Shown: positions 25,851-39,202, numbered from the stretch's first letter. The stretch is DNA of 64,000 nt from Rhipicephalus microplus (GCF_043290135.1 NC_134703.1:128122505-128186504), one strand, 5' to 3'. Notes: generated by a model from the letters alone, not told the origin. Numbers and translations are program-made.

Positions 25851-26000
25851 CACATTGGATTGGATAAACTTTTATTTGGTCCTCCAAAACACAGATCACT
25901 GTGTTGCGGGCAGCCCCCACGTTGGAACTGAGATGCCAAGCTCCTCAACCGCCTCGCGGGCTTGGTGGACAGCCCAGAGCTGATCTGCCACATAACTTCA
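25851..26000 (-). mobile_element. 5'-truncated LINE, C-terminal end of ORF2 and 3' tail
   Basis: Read on the minus strand, a short frame ending at 25896 encodes DQLWAVHQAREAVEELG and a PTWG block before its stop. This resembles the very C-terminus of ORF2 in R1/I/CR1-like LINEs of arthropods as I know them. It is followed by AATAAA and a short (ATCCA)n tail, which is how many LINE 3' ends look. A stop lies a few codons upstream, so only the last 30 or so codons are in frame. The 5' limit is uncertain and no target duplication was found. Confidence 0.55.
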
Positions 26001-26189
26001 CTGGATTGAACCGCACAAAAGACTTCAGTCGCCCCCGTCGCCATGTGCCGCGGCGGCGTTTGTCATTTGCGTCCGGTATAATTTTCCTGTTCGACCTTTC
26101 ACTCTATACCATCGCCGTGTAAGTGAACTAAATGCATTAAGACCGCTTCTCGTCACCAGCTCGTCACGACTTCTCCTCGACGTCACTCG

Positions 26190-27700
26190 ATCGTGTACAT
26201 GTACGCAGACGCGCCATTGGGTGAATTATTATTCGCGCTTATCCTTCCTCCCGTGCGCTGCGCAGGGATGGTCGGCACGGCGCTCCGAATCTTCTTGAAG
26301 CGCGTCCCCTCCCCGCCGGCAACGGTGGGTACCGCTCGAGACGCGCGCATGATGAATGGCTGTTCGAAACGTTTCCCGGGCCGGCTCTCGGTGGATGATA
26401 AAAGGACTCGCTGCGGCCGCCTGCGCGAGGAGGCGAGCGACTGCCCTGGAAAATGTTGCGCCCGTGCAGTAATAACACGGACAGAAAAAGGAACGGTTCG
26501 TCTGAAAAAAAAAAGTAAAGAGGTGGAAAGAGGGAGAGAAAAAGAAAAAAACTGGGACTGCGCGCTGTGCTGGCGCAGGACACAAAGCAAGGGCCGTGTG
26601 GCGGGAACAGGGAACCCCGCCGCTGCATAGTCTGCGGTGATCGTTCCCCCCTTCTTCTTCCTCGCTTCCTAGCCCTCGTGCTCTTCCTCGCCCTCCTCGG
26701 TCACCTGGTGTCGAAGCTCGCTGACGAACGTTGGAACCCTGCGTGACGGGAGCAGTTGTAACACCGCGCCATAGTGCAGTGGCCGACGCACTCACTTGGA
26801 TCCCCGTATAATCCCTCCTCCAAACAAGATGCATCAATGTTCAACAGGCCGGTGAACGGGAAAAAAATGAACACGAAAGCGAGGAAATGTGTAAGAAAGA
26901 AAGCGAAAAAGAAGAGAGCAGAGTGCGTTCCCATCAACGCGGTCTTCTTTCAGCGACGCTTCCTTTGTTGCAGGTCCCGAAATTTTGTGTCTGATTCGGT
27001 TTTCTCTGTGACGTGTTCGCATAGCATGCGTGCACCGCGAGTTTGGGAGAAGTAGAAAAGGCTGAAAGTGGATTGAGGGAACGTGAGTTCAAGCCATGGT
27101 TCAAGCGAGACTGGAGAGGGTGAGGCCCCTTATGAAAACCGCGAAGCAGGATTATGCTAACTGGCGTTGTCGGCAGCGTACGGCTGTGCACTGTACTTCG
27201 TGGGCCAGACGCTCGAAAAATCAGAAAGGCCGCGAGGTCTCCTCTCGACCCTCTAAGCGTGCGGCGCGAGCCAGAAGCAAATGGTGTATGGACCTCGCGC
27301 AAACAGCTCTCGGCCGATCCGCGCTGACTGATTGCGCCGGGAGACTCGCGAGCTCGGGCTGCTTTCTGACGGGCGTGTTTGCCCAAGTCGCGCGCATCAG
27401 AGCCCCGTGTTGCGCGAGCTCTCTAGGGGTTGTGTGTCGTTGTGCCGCGCTCTGGAGCTCGAGCCATACGTTCGCATGCCTCGCGGTCAGCTGTGGAAAC
27501 GGTCGCGCGCCACCCACGATGCCTGCACAAACACGCCCAACGAAGGTCAAGGTCCCATCCTCCCCTCCTCAACGCTGTGCGTGGCGGTTAAAGAGCGCAG
27601 ATATGCCAAGCAGACATTTCCTGAGGGATTCTGCAGAAGAGTGATCCCGTGGATCAGAGCGGCTGAATCGAGAGTAACGGAAATCTTTGCTTGAATGTTG
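26190..27700. other. GC-rich region, possible promoter or exons
   Basis: Two GC-rich blocks (about 26190-26720 and 27080-27690) are separated by AT-richer DNA. Overlapping frames of up to about 200 codons exist on both strands without recognisable motifs; homopolymer and Arg/Ser-rich compositions suggest they are compositional. No TATA box or clear splice pair is seen. Confidence 0.2.
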
Positions 27701-27720
27701 GGACTCGCGCTCGATGAGAC

Positions 27721-30099
27721 GAAGAGAAAAATGAGCAGAAGCATGGTATATGTGAATGGGGGCTGACTATACCCCAAGATAGTGAAGACTTCATTACAGC
27801 AAGGTTACATTTGCATTGTATAAATATAAATCCCGTTGTTCCCCGAGTTCTACCTCCACACTTCATGCCCTATCCTTATCCTATTGGCACTTTCCCGATA
27901 GGTTTGTAGGCTAAATAGTTCACAAATATCAATGAACCACAATGTCGTATGTCGTCGGTGAAAGTGACTAAGCAAACTTGCTTATCACAAATTAAGAGTG
28001 AAATGCTTCTGAATTCCTCCCTAGAATGTTTCTAGCCTGCAGAGGATGTTATACAATACAGACATGTTCTGAATGTTAGGATGCGAAAGGAGTGCATGCG
28101 CTGAAGAAGCCAAGGGCTTGAGTGGATGGTGGAGGGGCTTGTCGTGTTGAACATTGATCGAGCAAAAGAAGTCAATTCACCGACGTTTCGACAAGGGGAA
28201 TTCTTTATTTTCTGACGAAGGAAAAATTCGCTTTTCGAAAACTTCGTTCAAGTGCTATGTTTTAATCGACTATATTTTGATTATACGTGCACGCGCTGCT
28301 GATAATTTAATTATTTTGATCGGGTGAGAGCGCCAGTGCTTTGACTACCTGAAAGTAACAGAATTCAGGACCGATATAGTCACTGCGCGGTCTGCATGAC
28401 AATGCCAGGCAAAAGTTCAGCAACCTCATGTCATTACGTCTTCTTAACGCGAAGTGCCCGGGGCGTCTTGGTTACTCCAAACGTAACGGCCAAGTTTACT
28501 GTGCAAATAATTATTATCATATAGTCAGCGTCCGTTCAGCATTATGGGAGAACATGCCGTGCGTTTCAAAGGTGCGAAACACCATCTCTAAAGACTGCCA
28601 GCCTTCTCCAGTTCATAAACCCACCTGCAACATCGTTTAAACAAGTTGGAACAAACTAGCTTAATGTAACAAAAGAACTCTGGAATCACAGGTATTTTCG
28701 AATATTTTATTAACAATGACTGTCATGTCAGTTTTAGGCGGTTATGTAGGTTCACTACTCCTCGGCAAGCGATTCTTTAATAGACTGCTCATCGCAGATG
28801 CCTGCCCTGTATACAACCCACATGCGTATACAGTCGAAGTCTTGAGTGAGTGGCAACATGTCTTTCTCCCACTATTTTCCTTATATAGTGCTGTATACGT
28901 CGCCGCAACTTCTGCATAACCATATACTGATTATCTTGAGCCAAAAAAACTGTCCAGAAGCGTTAAAGCCGTGTACACGTCTCAACGCGAGCAGCATAGT
29001 CGCATTCAGGTGAATTCAGTATTCAAGCTACGAAAAGTCAATTATACAGTATAATGATTGTTCGAGAATGCTTTTTGTTGCGGGAAGACTCCATTGCGAC
29101 ATGCGTGCAGTAACTGAACGTTTCCTTTGAAACCTCTGAATTCCCTAATATACGGTGACTGTAGAGATATTCCTTCAGATTGGCTCGTATAATTACCTTA
29201 AGGCTGCAGTTGCACAAATTAGTATAGCTATAATGTCTCTGCCTTTCTCGTATATAAGCCTCTGCTCACGACCGACCAATCTTTATGGCAGTTAACATAG
29301 TAGAAGGGAGAACTGCTGAAGGCGTGCGAAAGCTAATTGAATGAGTATTGAGTTTCTGACTTATTCCGGTAAATAAATCTACTACATGTATACCATACGA
29401 GTTCATGAATGATGATGTGCTCGGCTATATTGATTTGACATTTGCAAAAGTGGTGTGTCGGCTCATTAATAAACAATTATTTGATAAGGTAAGATGAAAT
29501 GCATGTCCCCCTTCATATAGATCTACTTCTCGTCAGTGACATTACGTCGACGATACTGTCGTATCAACCAAGCAAGTATACTTCAATAGCGCGTTAGAAA
29601 ACAGAAACCGAAAAAAAACAACAACTGCGTTTTCCTAATCAGGCCACGAAACTGAGTGGGCATGTCTGGCGTCTCTTTTTTTTTCCTTAATTTTCAGCTT
29701 ATCGTCCCTGAGGAAGCCCCGCGCATCAATTGCCACGCCGAAAATAGCATGACGTGTACATCCATGTGCCTTCTTTGCGGCTGCTGCTGTCTGCAAGCTG
29801 TGCCCTCGAGTCTTCACTGATCCCCCGCTTCTTGCCGGGGAGCCTACCGTTTTTCACTTAGGTTATATCGTCGCTGGACGAACCCTTTCTAAGCTTGATG
29901 GTCACAGCTGCGACTGTTGTTAGCCGCACCCGAGGACAGGCAGGAAAAGGCTTGAGGGGAGCATCGTTAATTCGCTACCACTGATGCAATCCTGGGAGCT
30001 ATAGGGACACCTCTGTGAATGTGGTGTCTTCACCGCGAGCGCCAGTAGCAGAGCGACACCAAGAGAGTTCTCAGAAAGTCTCGTTCCTATAACACCCTA
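27721..30099. other. Gene-free stretch
   Basis: No supported gene. The phrase CACCGACGTTTCGACAAGGG at 28179-28198 looks like a recurring retroelement motif and is discussed as a finding. From 28.3 to 29.6 kb the DNA is AT-rich and without visible structure. Confidence 0.4.
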
Positions 30100-31390
30100 G
30101 AAACTCGGGCTCAACAACAAGCGCTGTTGGCGGAGTTGCAATGGTGACAGCGAAGAAGGAATCGAGAGGTCTCTTTCTCCTTCTCCTTGTTCGCAGAAGC
30201 CAGCGGTCCGCTGCTGACGGGAGTCTCTGAGGCCTGTTTTTCATCGGCGGCCGACGGATGTCGGTCTGATAATTCTGACTGGGGCTGCAAGCCCCCACCA
30301 TGCAAACCTTAGTTCCCTCTAAAAGGGAGGCCGACAGCGCTGGCTGGCAGACATGCAGCCAGGAAGACGACGAACACGGGAAGAATGGAGCATCGCCCTC
30401 TTCGCTTTCCCCTTCTGCTCGCTGCCGCCATTCGCCGCTCGGCTGCGGCACTGCAGCCGTGTCTCTCCTGCGCGCTTGCAGCCATGCCTGCCACGGATTG
30501 CCGCCGCCGTACCGAGGCGACGGCGGTGGGTGTAGCGGCGGGCCGACCGAGCCGACCCACCTCTTCTTGTCTGCAGCCGGGGTTGGGAGAGAACGGCATC
30601 CGTCCAGTCCATTGGCCCATTCATCATCGCGAGACGCGTGAGCGGGGAGCAATTCATCCTGCTGCGGCAGGGGCGCGGACGCAGCTGATGCGCCTGTTCC
30701 TTGCTTCTTGTAGCTTCTTGCGGCCCCGCGAGAATGGCTGGCACGGCATTCCCGCCGCACGGGGCCTCTCTCCCTGCGCTCTTGTCCTCACCGTTCGCTC
30801 TCCGGGGATTATCATAATTATCGGCCAGCGGTGCGGGAGAAAGCTGCGCTCTTCTAGCGAGACAGGCAAGCAGACGCGCGGTTGAGGCGTGCGTGCTCGC
30901 GGCTTTGGGGACGCCTCGGCTGTGCATGTGCCATGAGTGCGCTAATGATGGGGCGCTTTCTTTGTTTACCGCGAAGGTCCTCTCTCTCTCGCGCGCCTTC
31001 TCGTCCCCGAATGCCAAAACTTTTCCATTTAGCCGCGTCCAGCATATATTCATGTTCGTCTGCTCGGCGCCCAGGAGTTTGCTCTGGTGGTTCGGCTCGT
31101 CACCTGAGCATGCCGGCGGGGGTTTCGAAGAACACGCCTGCGGTTGTTACTCGCTGCCTGCTGAGTTTTGCTGGCTGGATGAACGTGAAGGAGCCCCCAA
31201 GACGAACGAATTATTCTGCGCGCTCTGTTGGCAGCGAGCGCTTATGACTACCTGCGAACCCTCATGGACATGCGTGCGTAAACAGAACAAGCAGCTGCGC
31301 TGTTCATCACTGCCGGCCTGCTCAGGTTTCCAGGAAGAACATGCCGTGAGAAAGAGTGATTGCTGGGCGGCTGATGTGCGCGCACATTAG
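30100..31390. other. GC-rich island
   Basis: The most GC- and CpG-rich part of the window. Frames of 229 codons (minus, 30071-30760) and 244 codons (minus, 30319-31053) overlap each other and plus-strand frames, which is expected when stops are rare. None has a domain I recognise. It is the best place to look for an unannotated promoter or exon, but I cannot claim one. Confidence 0.25.
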
Positions 31391-33785
31391 AAATGGTGTG
31401 CCAGAAGAGACGCTGGCTTTTTATTCTTTTTTTCCTCAATATTTTCCACGAAATATATAAAATAAGCTGAATTACCTGTCTTTAGAGCGTTTTTTGCATC
31501 GATTCAAGCAAAGACAAAAAGCAAGAGACCACTAACAGCTCTACCACGCTGAGCGGAGCTTCAAGGACACTGAGTCTCGGTTGCTTACAAAGCTGCTATG
31601 AATTATTGTTGTCTCCTTTCCGGCATTCATATTTCCGAACGAATGTTCGGTTAGTTGGCACAGTTTGCTGCTTCAAACATTGCCCGCGAAGGCTATAAAG
31701 AACTGAAATTTCGGAATACCGGTCGAATTTGCTGTGTCGGCGGGACAACGTGTGCTAATTATATAGCCTATGGGCCCGGGATGGGCATGAGAAATTCAGT
31801 TGGTGTCTTTGGGGACAACGCCACTGAAGAGCTGTGAGTTTGTCGGTCGGGACTTCGTCTATTTGTAGCGTGTTCTGACAGAGGACACTGCCTCATACAT
31901 AAGTTTATGGGTGGCGAACCGCAAAGTGACATGGACGTGCCGTACACCCTCTGCCCTTATAATTATATTAGCTTGGCGCAGGTGCGAGGTCGCAGCATCG
32001 TGCTTATTGAAGGCGGATACCCGATGATGTGCATGCTTTGCGAAGCTGTGGAGAGACATGTGGTACGAGCACTTTTCAGTGGCCTTCCAAAGATGATTGA
32101 CGCTATTTTCGACACACACTGGTAGTCTGATTTTTTTTTTCCAGCTGATGGAGAACAAAACCGCCTTAGCGAAGACGTTGGGTCGTGCGTCGTACTTTGT
32201 CGAGAGATGTCGACGAAGCGATGCGTCGGACTACACATTACAAAAACACGTACCCCCCCCCCCCCCCCCCCCGCTCCAGTTCTGTTCCTTCCTTCGCGCC
32301 CACCTCCACAGCACCACCGACCGAGACAAAAAAAAAGCGTGCCTTTGGCACAGCCGTTGCAACGGGCCGTGGTGGACACCAGAAAGAAGCGTCGTCGGCG
32401 ACGTCGAAGGAAAACATCCGTTGCTATGACAACCTCGAAGACTAATCGATTTCGAGGTGGGGCGGGGGGGAAATTATTATGATTGTGTTGAAGGCCCTTT
32501 TCTTCTTGGCACGTTTCCCTTCCTCTTTTTGTGCGTGTGTCCGTCTCCTTGTCCGTTATTTTTGTGTTTTTGTTTCATCTTCTCGGCTCTCTTCGCCTTT
32601 CAACCGGGGATGAAATGCGCGGCCAAGAGAAAAAGCCCGCGGGCGCACAACCAAACAGGCAGCGCCAAACAGAAAAAAGAAAGCAAGCAAGTATAGAAGG
32701 CAAAGAAAACCTCGAAAGAAGCGAACAAGTGTGAGACGGCGAGTGACGCTGGATTTCAGCTACACAAGGCAAAACCGAGATGTTTTATTTATTATTTTTT
32801 TTCACTACACTCCGCAGTTCATGCGCATCGAAGGCACGAAGCTAAACAGCAGGAAAACTTGGACGAGTGTCTCTTTCAAATAAAGTTTTCGTTCGATCGA
32901 GCCTTTTATGGCTGTTTACGAGTTTTCACGGCTTGTCTTTTTCGGCGGAATGCGCTTGTGCCTTGCTCGGACGCATCGTTTTGCCAGTTTTTTTTTCTGT
33001 TTTTTTTTTCTGGCGTTCTTCTCTCGCCTTCGCAGTCTTTTCATTCACTCTGACTCGACTGTCTGTCGGAACTTTTCGGGGCCTCGGATCAGCGGTGTCG
33101 CAACCGAAATTTTCTAGCCGTTTTGTATTCTCTTGGCCCGCGCGTTTTCATTCTACATGCATGCTCGCTTCGGTGGGTAAGACCGCGTGAGAAGCACCGC
33201 CGCTGCTCCCGCGATTAGCGCGGCGTTAATGGAAAACGCTCTTTTGTGCCACGCCGCAATTTGTTTTCTCGCAAGTTATAAAGAGGTACATTGATTGCTC
33301 TTATTTTTTTTGCTATTTGTCTCTCTGTTTTCGCTCGCTTTCCCTTTGAGTTCGCCAGGTTACCACCCACGTATGTCTCGCCACAGGAGTTCTTCGACGT
33401 CTGAGTAATGTTGTGTGCATGCCCTGTGCCGCTGAGCGTACGCTTTTAGTGGTTTAGGTTTTCCAACTGTGATTCAATGGCCGCTATCAGAGCCCGAGCT
33501 AGCACGCCGTCCCTTATTGATTTAACCATTTGTGTACAAATCGCGTAGATTGTATTTATCTTTGTACGTAATGTCGTACCACAGTGCACTATATATGTAA
33601 AGCAAATACATGGAAGTTTGATCTACGGATTCCACTCTTGTCGTATGTATACCTCGCAATCGAAGTTCGAGACAAACTTAGTAATACTTTCGACAGATCT
33701 CTCCTTAAGTTCGTTGTTGCCCACAATAACCTCACACACTATTCCATTTCGTAGAGTAGAAGTGATGAATTTCGCCTCAACTCAC
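31391..33785. other. Gene-free stretch with poly-C run
   Basis: No supported gene. A 20-base poly-C homopolymer occupies 32253-32272 and poly-T runs recur at 32130-32140 and 32989-33011. The region from 32.4 to 33.2 kb is T-rich and of low complexity. Confidence 0.4.
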
Positions 33786-33800
33786 CATCTGCTATTCACT

Positions 33801-34044
33801 AATTGATTGATTGAAATGTGGGGTTTAACGTCCCAAAATCACCATATAATTATGAGAGACGCCGTAGTGGAGGGCTCCGGAAATTTCGACCACCTGGGGT
33901 TCTTCAACGTGCGCCCAAATCTGAGCACACGGGCCTACAGCATTCCCACCTCCATCGGAAATGCAGCCGCCGCAGCCGGGATTCGATCCTGCGACCAGCG
34001 GGTCAGCAGCCGAGTACCTTAGTCACTAGACCAGCGCGGCGGGG
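33801..34044 (-). mobile_element. Ruka-type SINE, full length, reversed
   Basis: The minus strand carries a complete Ruka: head at 34044 (CCGCCGCGCTGGTCTAGTGA), B box GGATCGAATCCC, AAGAACCCCAGGTGGTCGAA, and an ATCAATCAATT tail at 33801. The target duplication is CATCTGCTATTCACT at 33786-33800 against CATCTGCGATTCGCT at 34045-34059 (13 of 15). Confidence 0.93.
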
Positions 34045-34165
34045 CATCTGCGATTCGCTGGTTATGCCCATTTAACCCCGGTGCTCGACATATACAGCTG
34101 TTCATCTCACCTGACTTTTACGCACTTAACCGTCGTTAGATAGTTACACTTTTACTTGCTTGACG

Positions 34166-34413
34166 AATGTCTGCCATGGTGGTGTTGTGGATATATGGTT
34201 CTCGGCTACTAACCCGCAGGTCGCGGGTTTGACCCCGGCCACGGCGGTCGTGTTTCGATGAAGGCGAAATGCTAGAAGCACGCATACTGTGCTATGTCAG
34301 TGCATCTTAAAGAACACCAGACGGCCGAAACTTCCTGAGCCCCCCCCCCCCCCCCGGGTGCCTCGTAACCATATCCTGGTTTTGGCGCATAAAACCCCAC
34401 ATAGTATAGATTC
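34166..34413 (+). mobile_element. Ruka-related SINE, second subfamily
   Basis: The head CATGGTGGTGTTGTGGATAT with B-box-like GCGGGTTTGACCCC is followed by GATGAAGGCGAAATGCTAGA, CTATGTCAGTGCATCTTAAA, GAACACCAGACGGCCGAAAC and AAAACCCCACATAG. A 16-base poly-C run at 34340-34355 interrupts the 3' part. GCTTGACG at 34158-34165 and 34414-34421 may be the target duplication. It lies about 120 bases from a reversed Ruka copy. Confidence 0.78.
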
Positions 34414-34421
34414 GCTTGACG

Positions 34422-37109
34422 CAAACTAATCTGATTATTTGCAACAATTAAAGCTGCGAATACCAATACGCATTACTAAGTGAGCACGCAGTGACCCTTC
34501 AGCAATTCGTGCAGAAGCCTGCATGGATCTCTATAGTACATATTCGAAAATTCTCTCGCATATCTCTGGTCGGCCGTTAGGGTCAGATGACTTTACTCTC
34601 AAGCCATCTTACCATTAACGGTACTTACATATCTGTACTATACGCACTGACTTACGCAAGCTTTTCGAGACAGACCTGTTGTAGCAGATCTTTGGAAGCA
34701 GAGGAACATTCCTTCCGTTCTACTGCAGGGCGTGCAAGTCCCCTAATTTTTACTAATCTGCAAACACTGCATCGGTTTAAACCTGTTTTTACGTTACCCC
34801 TCATTGCACTCACTCCCTCACTCACTTTTTTGTAATTTCTAAAAAAATTTCTATTAAAAGTATGAAGGCAACTTCCTGCGATTAATTTCAGGGTCTTTAT
34901 ATTTCTGTGTTCACCTTCCTACGTCAAGAATGCATTAACTACCACGCCCTTGAACAAGCTCCCCAACCGAGCAAGCCAACACTTCTGCGGATGTCCAGCA
35001 CTTCACTGGACGCACCAGTCGTTTCAGAAGCAGCGCCGCGAGCTTTTTACCATACGTACAGCCATTCGCATATGCTCGAGTATGCAAGGTCGTGAATGCA
35101 CCTCCGACACGTCGTCATTGGCGGAGCAGATTCTTCCGTGACTAATGCATCGTACAGCACCCAGTGAGGAGAGAGGCACCCTGGGATGTGGACGCAGGCA
35201 GGGGGCCTCTCCCGCGCCTCGACATGCCGGCCCTCCTCGGACCTTTGCTGACCAATCGACCTTCCTCTCGCTTCTCGTGCCAATACCGACGCCGTTAGTC
35301 AGTGGCACGCCGCGCACCCGGCATATACTTCGACACCCAGGACTTCTCGTCAAAGCGGATTCAGCGAGCGGGGTCCTCTAGGACCGGTAATCAGTTCTTT
35401 TGGCCGTAAAAGCCTCCTTATTGACTGTCGGACGCTGACAGGTCCTTTGGGGATGCGACATCCTGCGTTTGGGGAAGGGGGAGTGCTAAGCGTGAAGCGT
35501 CAAGAATGCGCCCACTGGTGACGGATGGTTTCAATTACGACTTCCTCGTGCCCGAAGAGCTTCTGCGCGTACGCTGGGCGCTACGCGTCATCACGTTGCT
35601 CCTCTTTGTTGTCATTTGTTAGTTGTCATCGTATAGCTAGCTTGCACGGGACCTCGTAGATGCATATTTTGCATGCAGTTCTGGCACTCCAGGATGGCGG
35701 CTTGATGACAACAAATGGCGCCTAACTTGCTCCGATTCGGCACTAACGCCGTAACAAGAACGCCTGTATGCGTGAATAACCTGCGTATGGTGTTTCGATA
35801 CGGTAAATGTGACGTCACAAACGTTGCGGCTACCCATAATAATGCTCCGACAGTCACGATAATGCAATTGCCGTCAGTACGCGTTACCGTATCACTGAAG
35901 GTCATCGAAGAGAGATGAATATACGCTCATTCGCACGCTCCCTGAAAATTGATGTGCCTCATATAACGCAAACAATGTGCCCCGTGATATACCTAAGCTT
36001 GATGACCAATGGACAACATAGCTTACGAAAAAGTAACTATGCCAATTCGACCTCACTTGTTCTCGGTTCCCGAGGTCTTCTCTTAGTGCTACAGTCATGA
36101 CCACTATGGTGTACGAAATATTACAACGCCGCATTAATTGTGCGAAAGACTGTTGAGGATTCGAAACTGCAGAGCTCAAGTTTGGTGCGGCACATTTAAA
36201 ACATGCGCTGATTTTATTCATATTAAAATATTGATTACCTCGTAGACTTTTTTTAAAATCTTTTTGGTTGTGTTTTGTTTGCGCGGCTCTGTTTTTACAA
36301 CACTGCAGTGCCAACTTATGGGCAGGACCCCCATCGCTTATCCTGTTAAATGCTGTAAGCGAATAAAGAATAAGCAAATTCACTGTATAGATAGCGTTTG
36401 TGCCACCAGCCCCGCTTGCCGGATACAAGCGAGGATCGAACGCTGGTCAAACCTCACCTTTTATATACACGTGACCCTCTTAAAACAAGAGGCAATTGCT
36501 TTGACATCTCCATTCCATTTCGTTCGACCTTATTTTAAACAGCGGTTCCACTTTATCAGCTAATGCTATGGGGCTTGAGCTAACGCTGTGAAACGTGAAC
36601 AACGAAATAGATGCTCATGTCCGACCATCGTTTGCTTAATCCTCTTTTTGAGCCACCGAGTTGGTTTGTTTGTTTTTTAGCACCTTTGTAAGTACAAGGT
36701 TACTGATATAAAGATTTAAGTTTATTTCGCATGGTCGGAAACCATCATTATGCCAGCCGAACTAGATCAACTCGTCAACTTGATAATACTCGCCCACACC
36801 CGTAAAATTATGGATCACGATTGATCTCAAAATATACTGAAATCTCAACATAGCTTCATGAGTGATACAGATAATATTTGGGACCATAGAAAGTTCCCTA
36901 AGTATACTCTTTGCAACGAATTTCAGTCTCTTCGTTGAGTATCATCAAACTTAGAAACCTAAGTTTTTCAAAGTTGGTGGAACTTTCCGCCACGCGCCAC
37001 TCTTGAATGGAGCACCTCCTGAAGTTCGGGTCAAAAAGTTGGGGTCCACGTATACGATGGCTGTTCTCGATCATTGGCTCGGAAAGCGCACGTGTCGCAC
37101 TCGGGAGCA
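34422..37109. other. Gene-free stretch
   Basis: No supported gene. A 178-codon minus-strand frame (35892-36428) has no motif and its length is within chance for this much DNA. Sequence at 34.9-35.6 kb has moderate GC but no recognisable feature. Confidence 0.35.
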
Positions 37110-37700
37110 CTTCGATCACGAGTGCGATGTTCGTATACACCCAACAGCTTGAAGGAAGGAGTGCGGCAGAAGGAAGGGAGAGAGAGGGGAGCTCGCACGA
37201 GGGTTGACCTCGCGCGCTTGGTGACGATGGAAAGCATGCCCGCCTAGCGAGACACAGAAGCCGCCGCGCAATGGACCATTGATCGCGTATGCGACTCCTG
37301 AATAGCCCTCTAAGGTGCCTTCATTAAGAGAATCCCTTCGGCCGAGCCTCGGCTCGGCCGTGCGGTGCAGCTCAATCCGTCTCTCCCCATCTGAATCTGT
37401 CACGCGGGGATAAAGCAGCCCGCGCCACCACGCCGGACCACTTCCATTACCGGCCGTCCCCAAATTAATGCCGCGGCCGCGTCCCATGCATCCCCGACCT
37501 GCCCGCCCGCCCGCCTGGCATTTGTATACCTTCCTATCCTCCCGGAACGTCTGAGCATGCACAGAGCCCGTGCCCGCTGCGTATACCGTACATTGTACAG
37601 CATTCTCCAAAGCACTCCTGACTCGTATATATGCAGCTGTATAGCTCGTGGCGGCGGCATCCGGCCACCGTCGCATCCGTGGATGGCGAGCCTGTGTTCT
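37110..37700. other. GC-rich island with palindrome
   Basis: GC-rich DNA with overlapping frames, no domain. At 37339-37360 CGGCCGAG and CTCGGCCG arms pair perfectly around CCTCGG. Promoter or exon status cannot be judged. Confidence 0.25.
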
Positions 37701-39202
37701 AGACGGCTACCGATGCAGAGATATGTGCGCTCCTGGAAATGAATCGAGGATCTGTCATTCTGAGGCGTATACCCTATATACGGCCTGAAACGCGGGCGCA
37801 ATCATTAATATTGAGATGAGCATGTGTGCATGGTGTCTTAAAACCGCCGTGCTGTGTGTGGACTTGGCTTTAAAACTATATGTATAGGCGTACATACGTC
37901 CTTCTACACCGAAATGTGTTTGCCTTTAAAAGAACCTTTATGTGCATATTCAAATCGCCGTATGAAGGATTATTTCGCATGTTTGAGTTGAAAATTTCCA
38001 ACACACTATCATAGCGGCACGTACATCTAGTTTTTCGTTAATTTTTGCTCTTTCATTCTTTTCCGCTGTAATATACAGCAAAAAAAAAAAACACTGATGG
38101 TTTAACCAAACAAGATACTCTCAACTTTAGTATCAGGAACGTTATAGCATTTTTTCGACAAGCATTCTTTCTTTCTTGCCTGTCTCTACCTTCGAGTATA
38201 CAAGTAATGGGTGATAAATCGCTGTAATTGCCTGCTATTCACTATCACGGGACATAGTTCCGCATATTGAGCAGCTGTTGCTTATTCAATTGCTATCGAA
38301 AACAATTACTTCAGAATATTTATCACCAATCTCCAAAATGTTTTTGGTGTGGGAGGAAGGAAGACAGGGAAAAGAAGGCAGGGATCAATGTGGACCGGTT
38401 TAGAATAACCAGTATACATGTTCCAATACACTTGGGGAGGGGATGTAGAAGTTTGGAAGTTATAAAGAGTAAATAAAGGAAGACAGAAATAGGGATGCTT
38501 TTACATGAGGGATATATAGGGAAGAATTAAGCGATGCAGAGTTACACTATGTCTTTGGTGAAGATGTGTCGACAGGGACACCAGGCCATCGAGGAGCGTG
38601 CAGAACCATAACATGGGTGACCTGTACTGGCTTGGTGTGTACTAAATATGTTAAAATATCGTTTTGACAGGCAGGATTAAAAGGGCTGTAAATTTTCTTA
38701 AGTATATATTCTCTCTCTCTCACACACACACATGCACACAAACTCACGCGTGTTCACACACGCACAGAAATATACTATAACGTATACCCTCTTCTTTTGC
38801 GAAGTTACCAGATATATACACTCAGAAGTTCAGTAATCTCCCCCTCTACTGCGTTTACATTAACCATTCCTATGATTTTATTTAGGTAAGCGAAATATAG
38901 TTTAATGACGCGCATCGTTATTTGCACACTTCTATACCCCTCATATACACCACGTATGTACACTGAACCCTGGGGCACACCCGCGAGTTTCACCACGACA
39001 AACGTGGCGGTCGTGTTTCGAACCTCGCAAGTGGACCCGCGGCATGTTTCGTGCCTCATATCTGGAATTATCGATTTCCGATGCGAATCGCGGAGGGTTG
39101 GTTTCCGTGGACAACGCCTTGGCGCACCTCTCATTGTCACCCTTCTTTCCTTTAGTATAACAGTTCCCTCGCAGAGACGTGCCGGCGTCACTATACATGT
39201 AA
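37701..39202. other. Gene-free stretch
   Basis: No supported gene. A (TC)n(AC)n compound dinucleotide run is at about 38709-38737. Confidence 0.4.

Noticed and set aside
30319..31053. 244-codon minus-strand frame in the GC-rich island
   Set aside because: Competing long frames exist on both strands there because stop codons are rare; no recognisable motif.
35892..36428. 178-codon minus-strand frame
   Set aside because: Length is within chance for a 64-kb window, and no domain, signal peptide or coding bias is seen.
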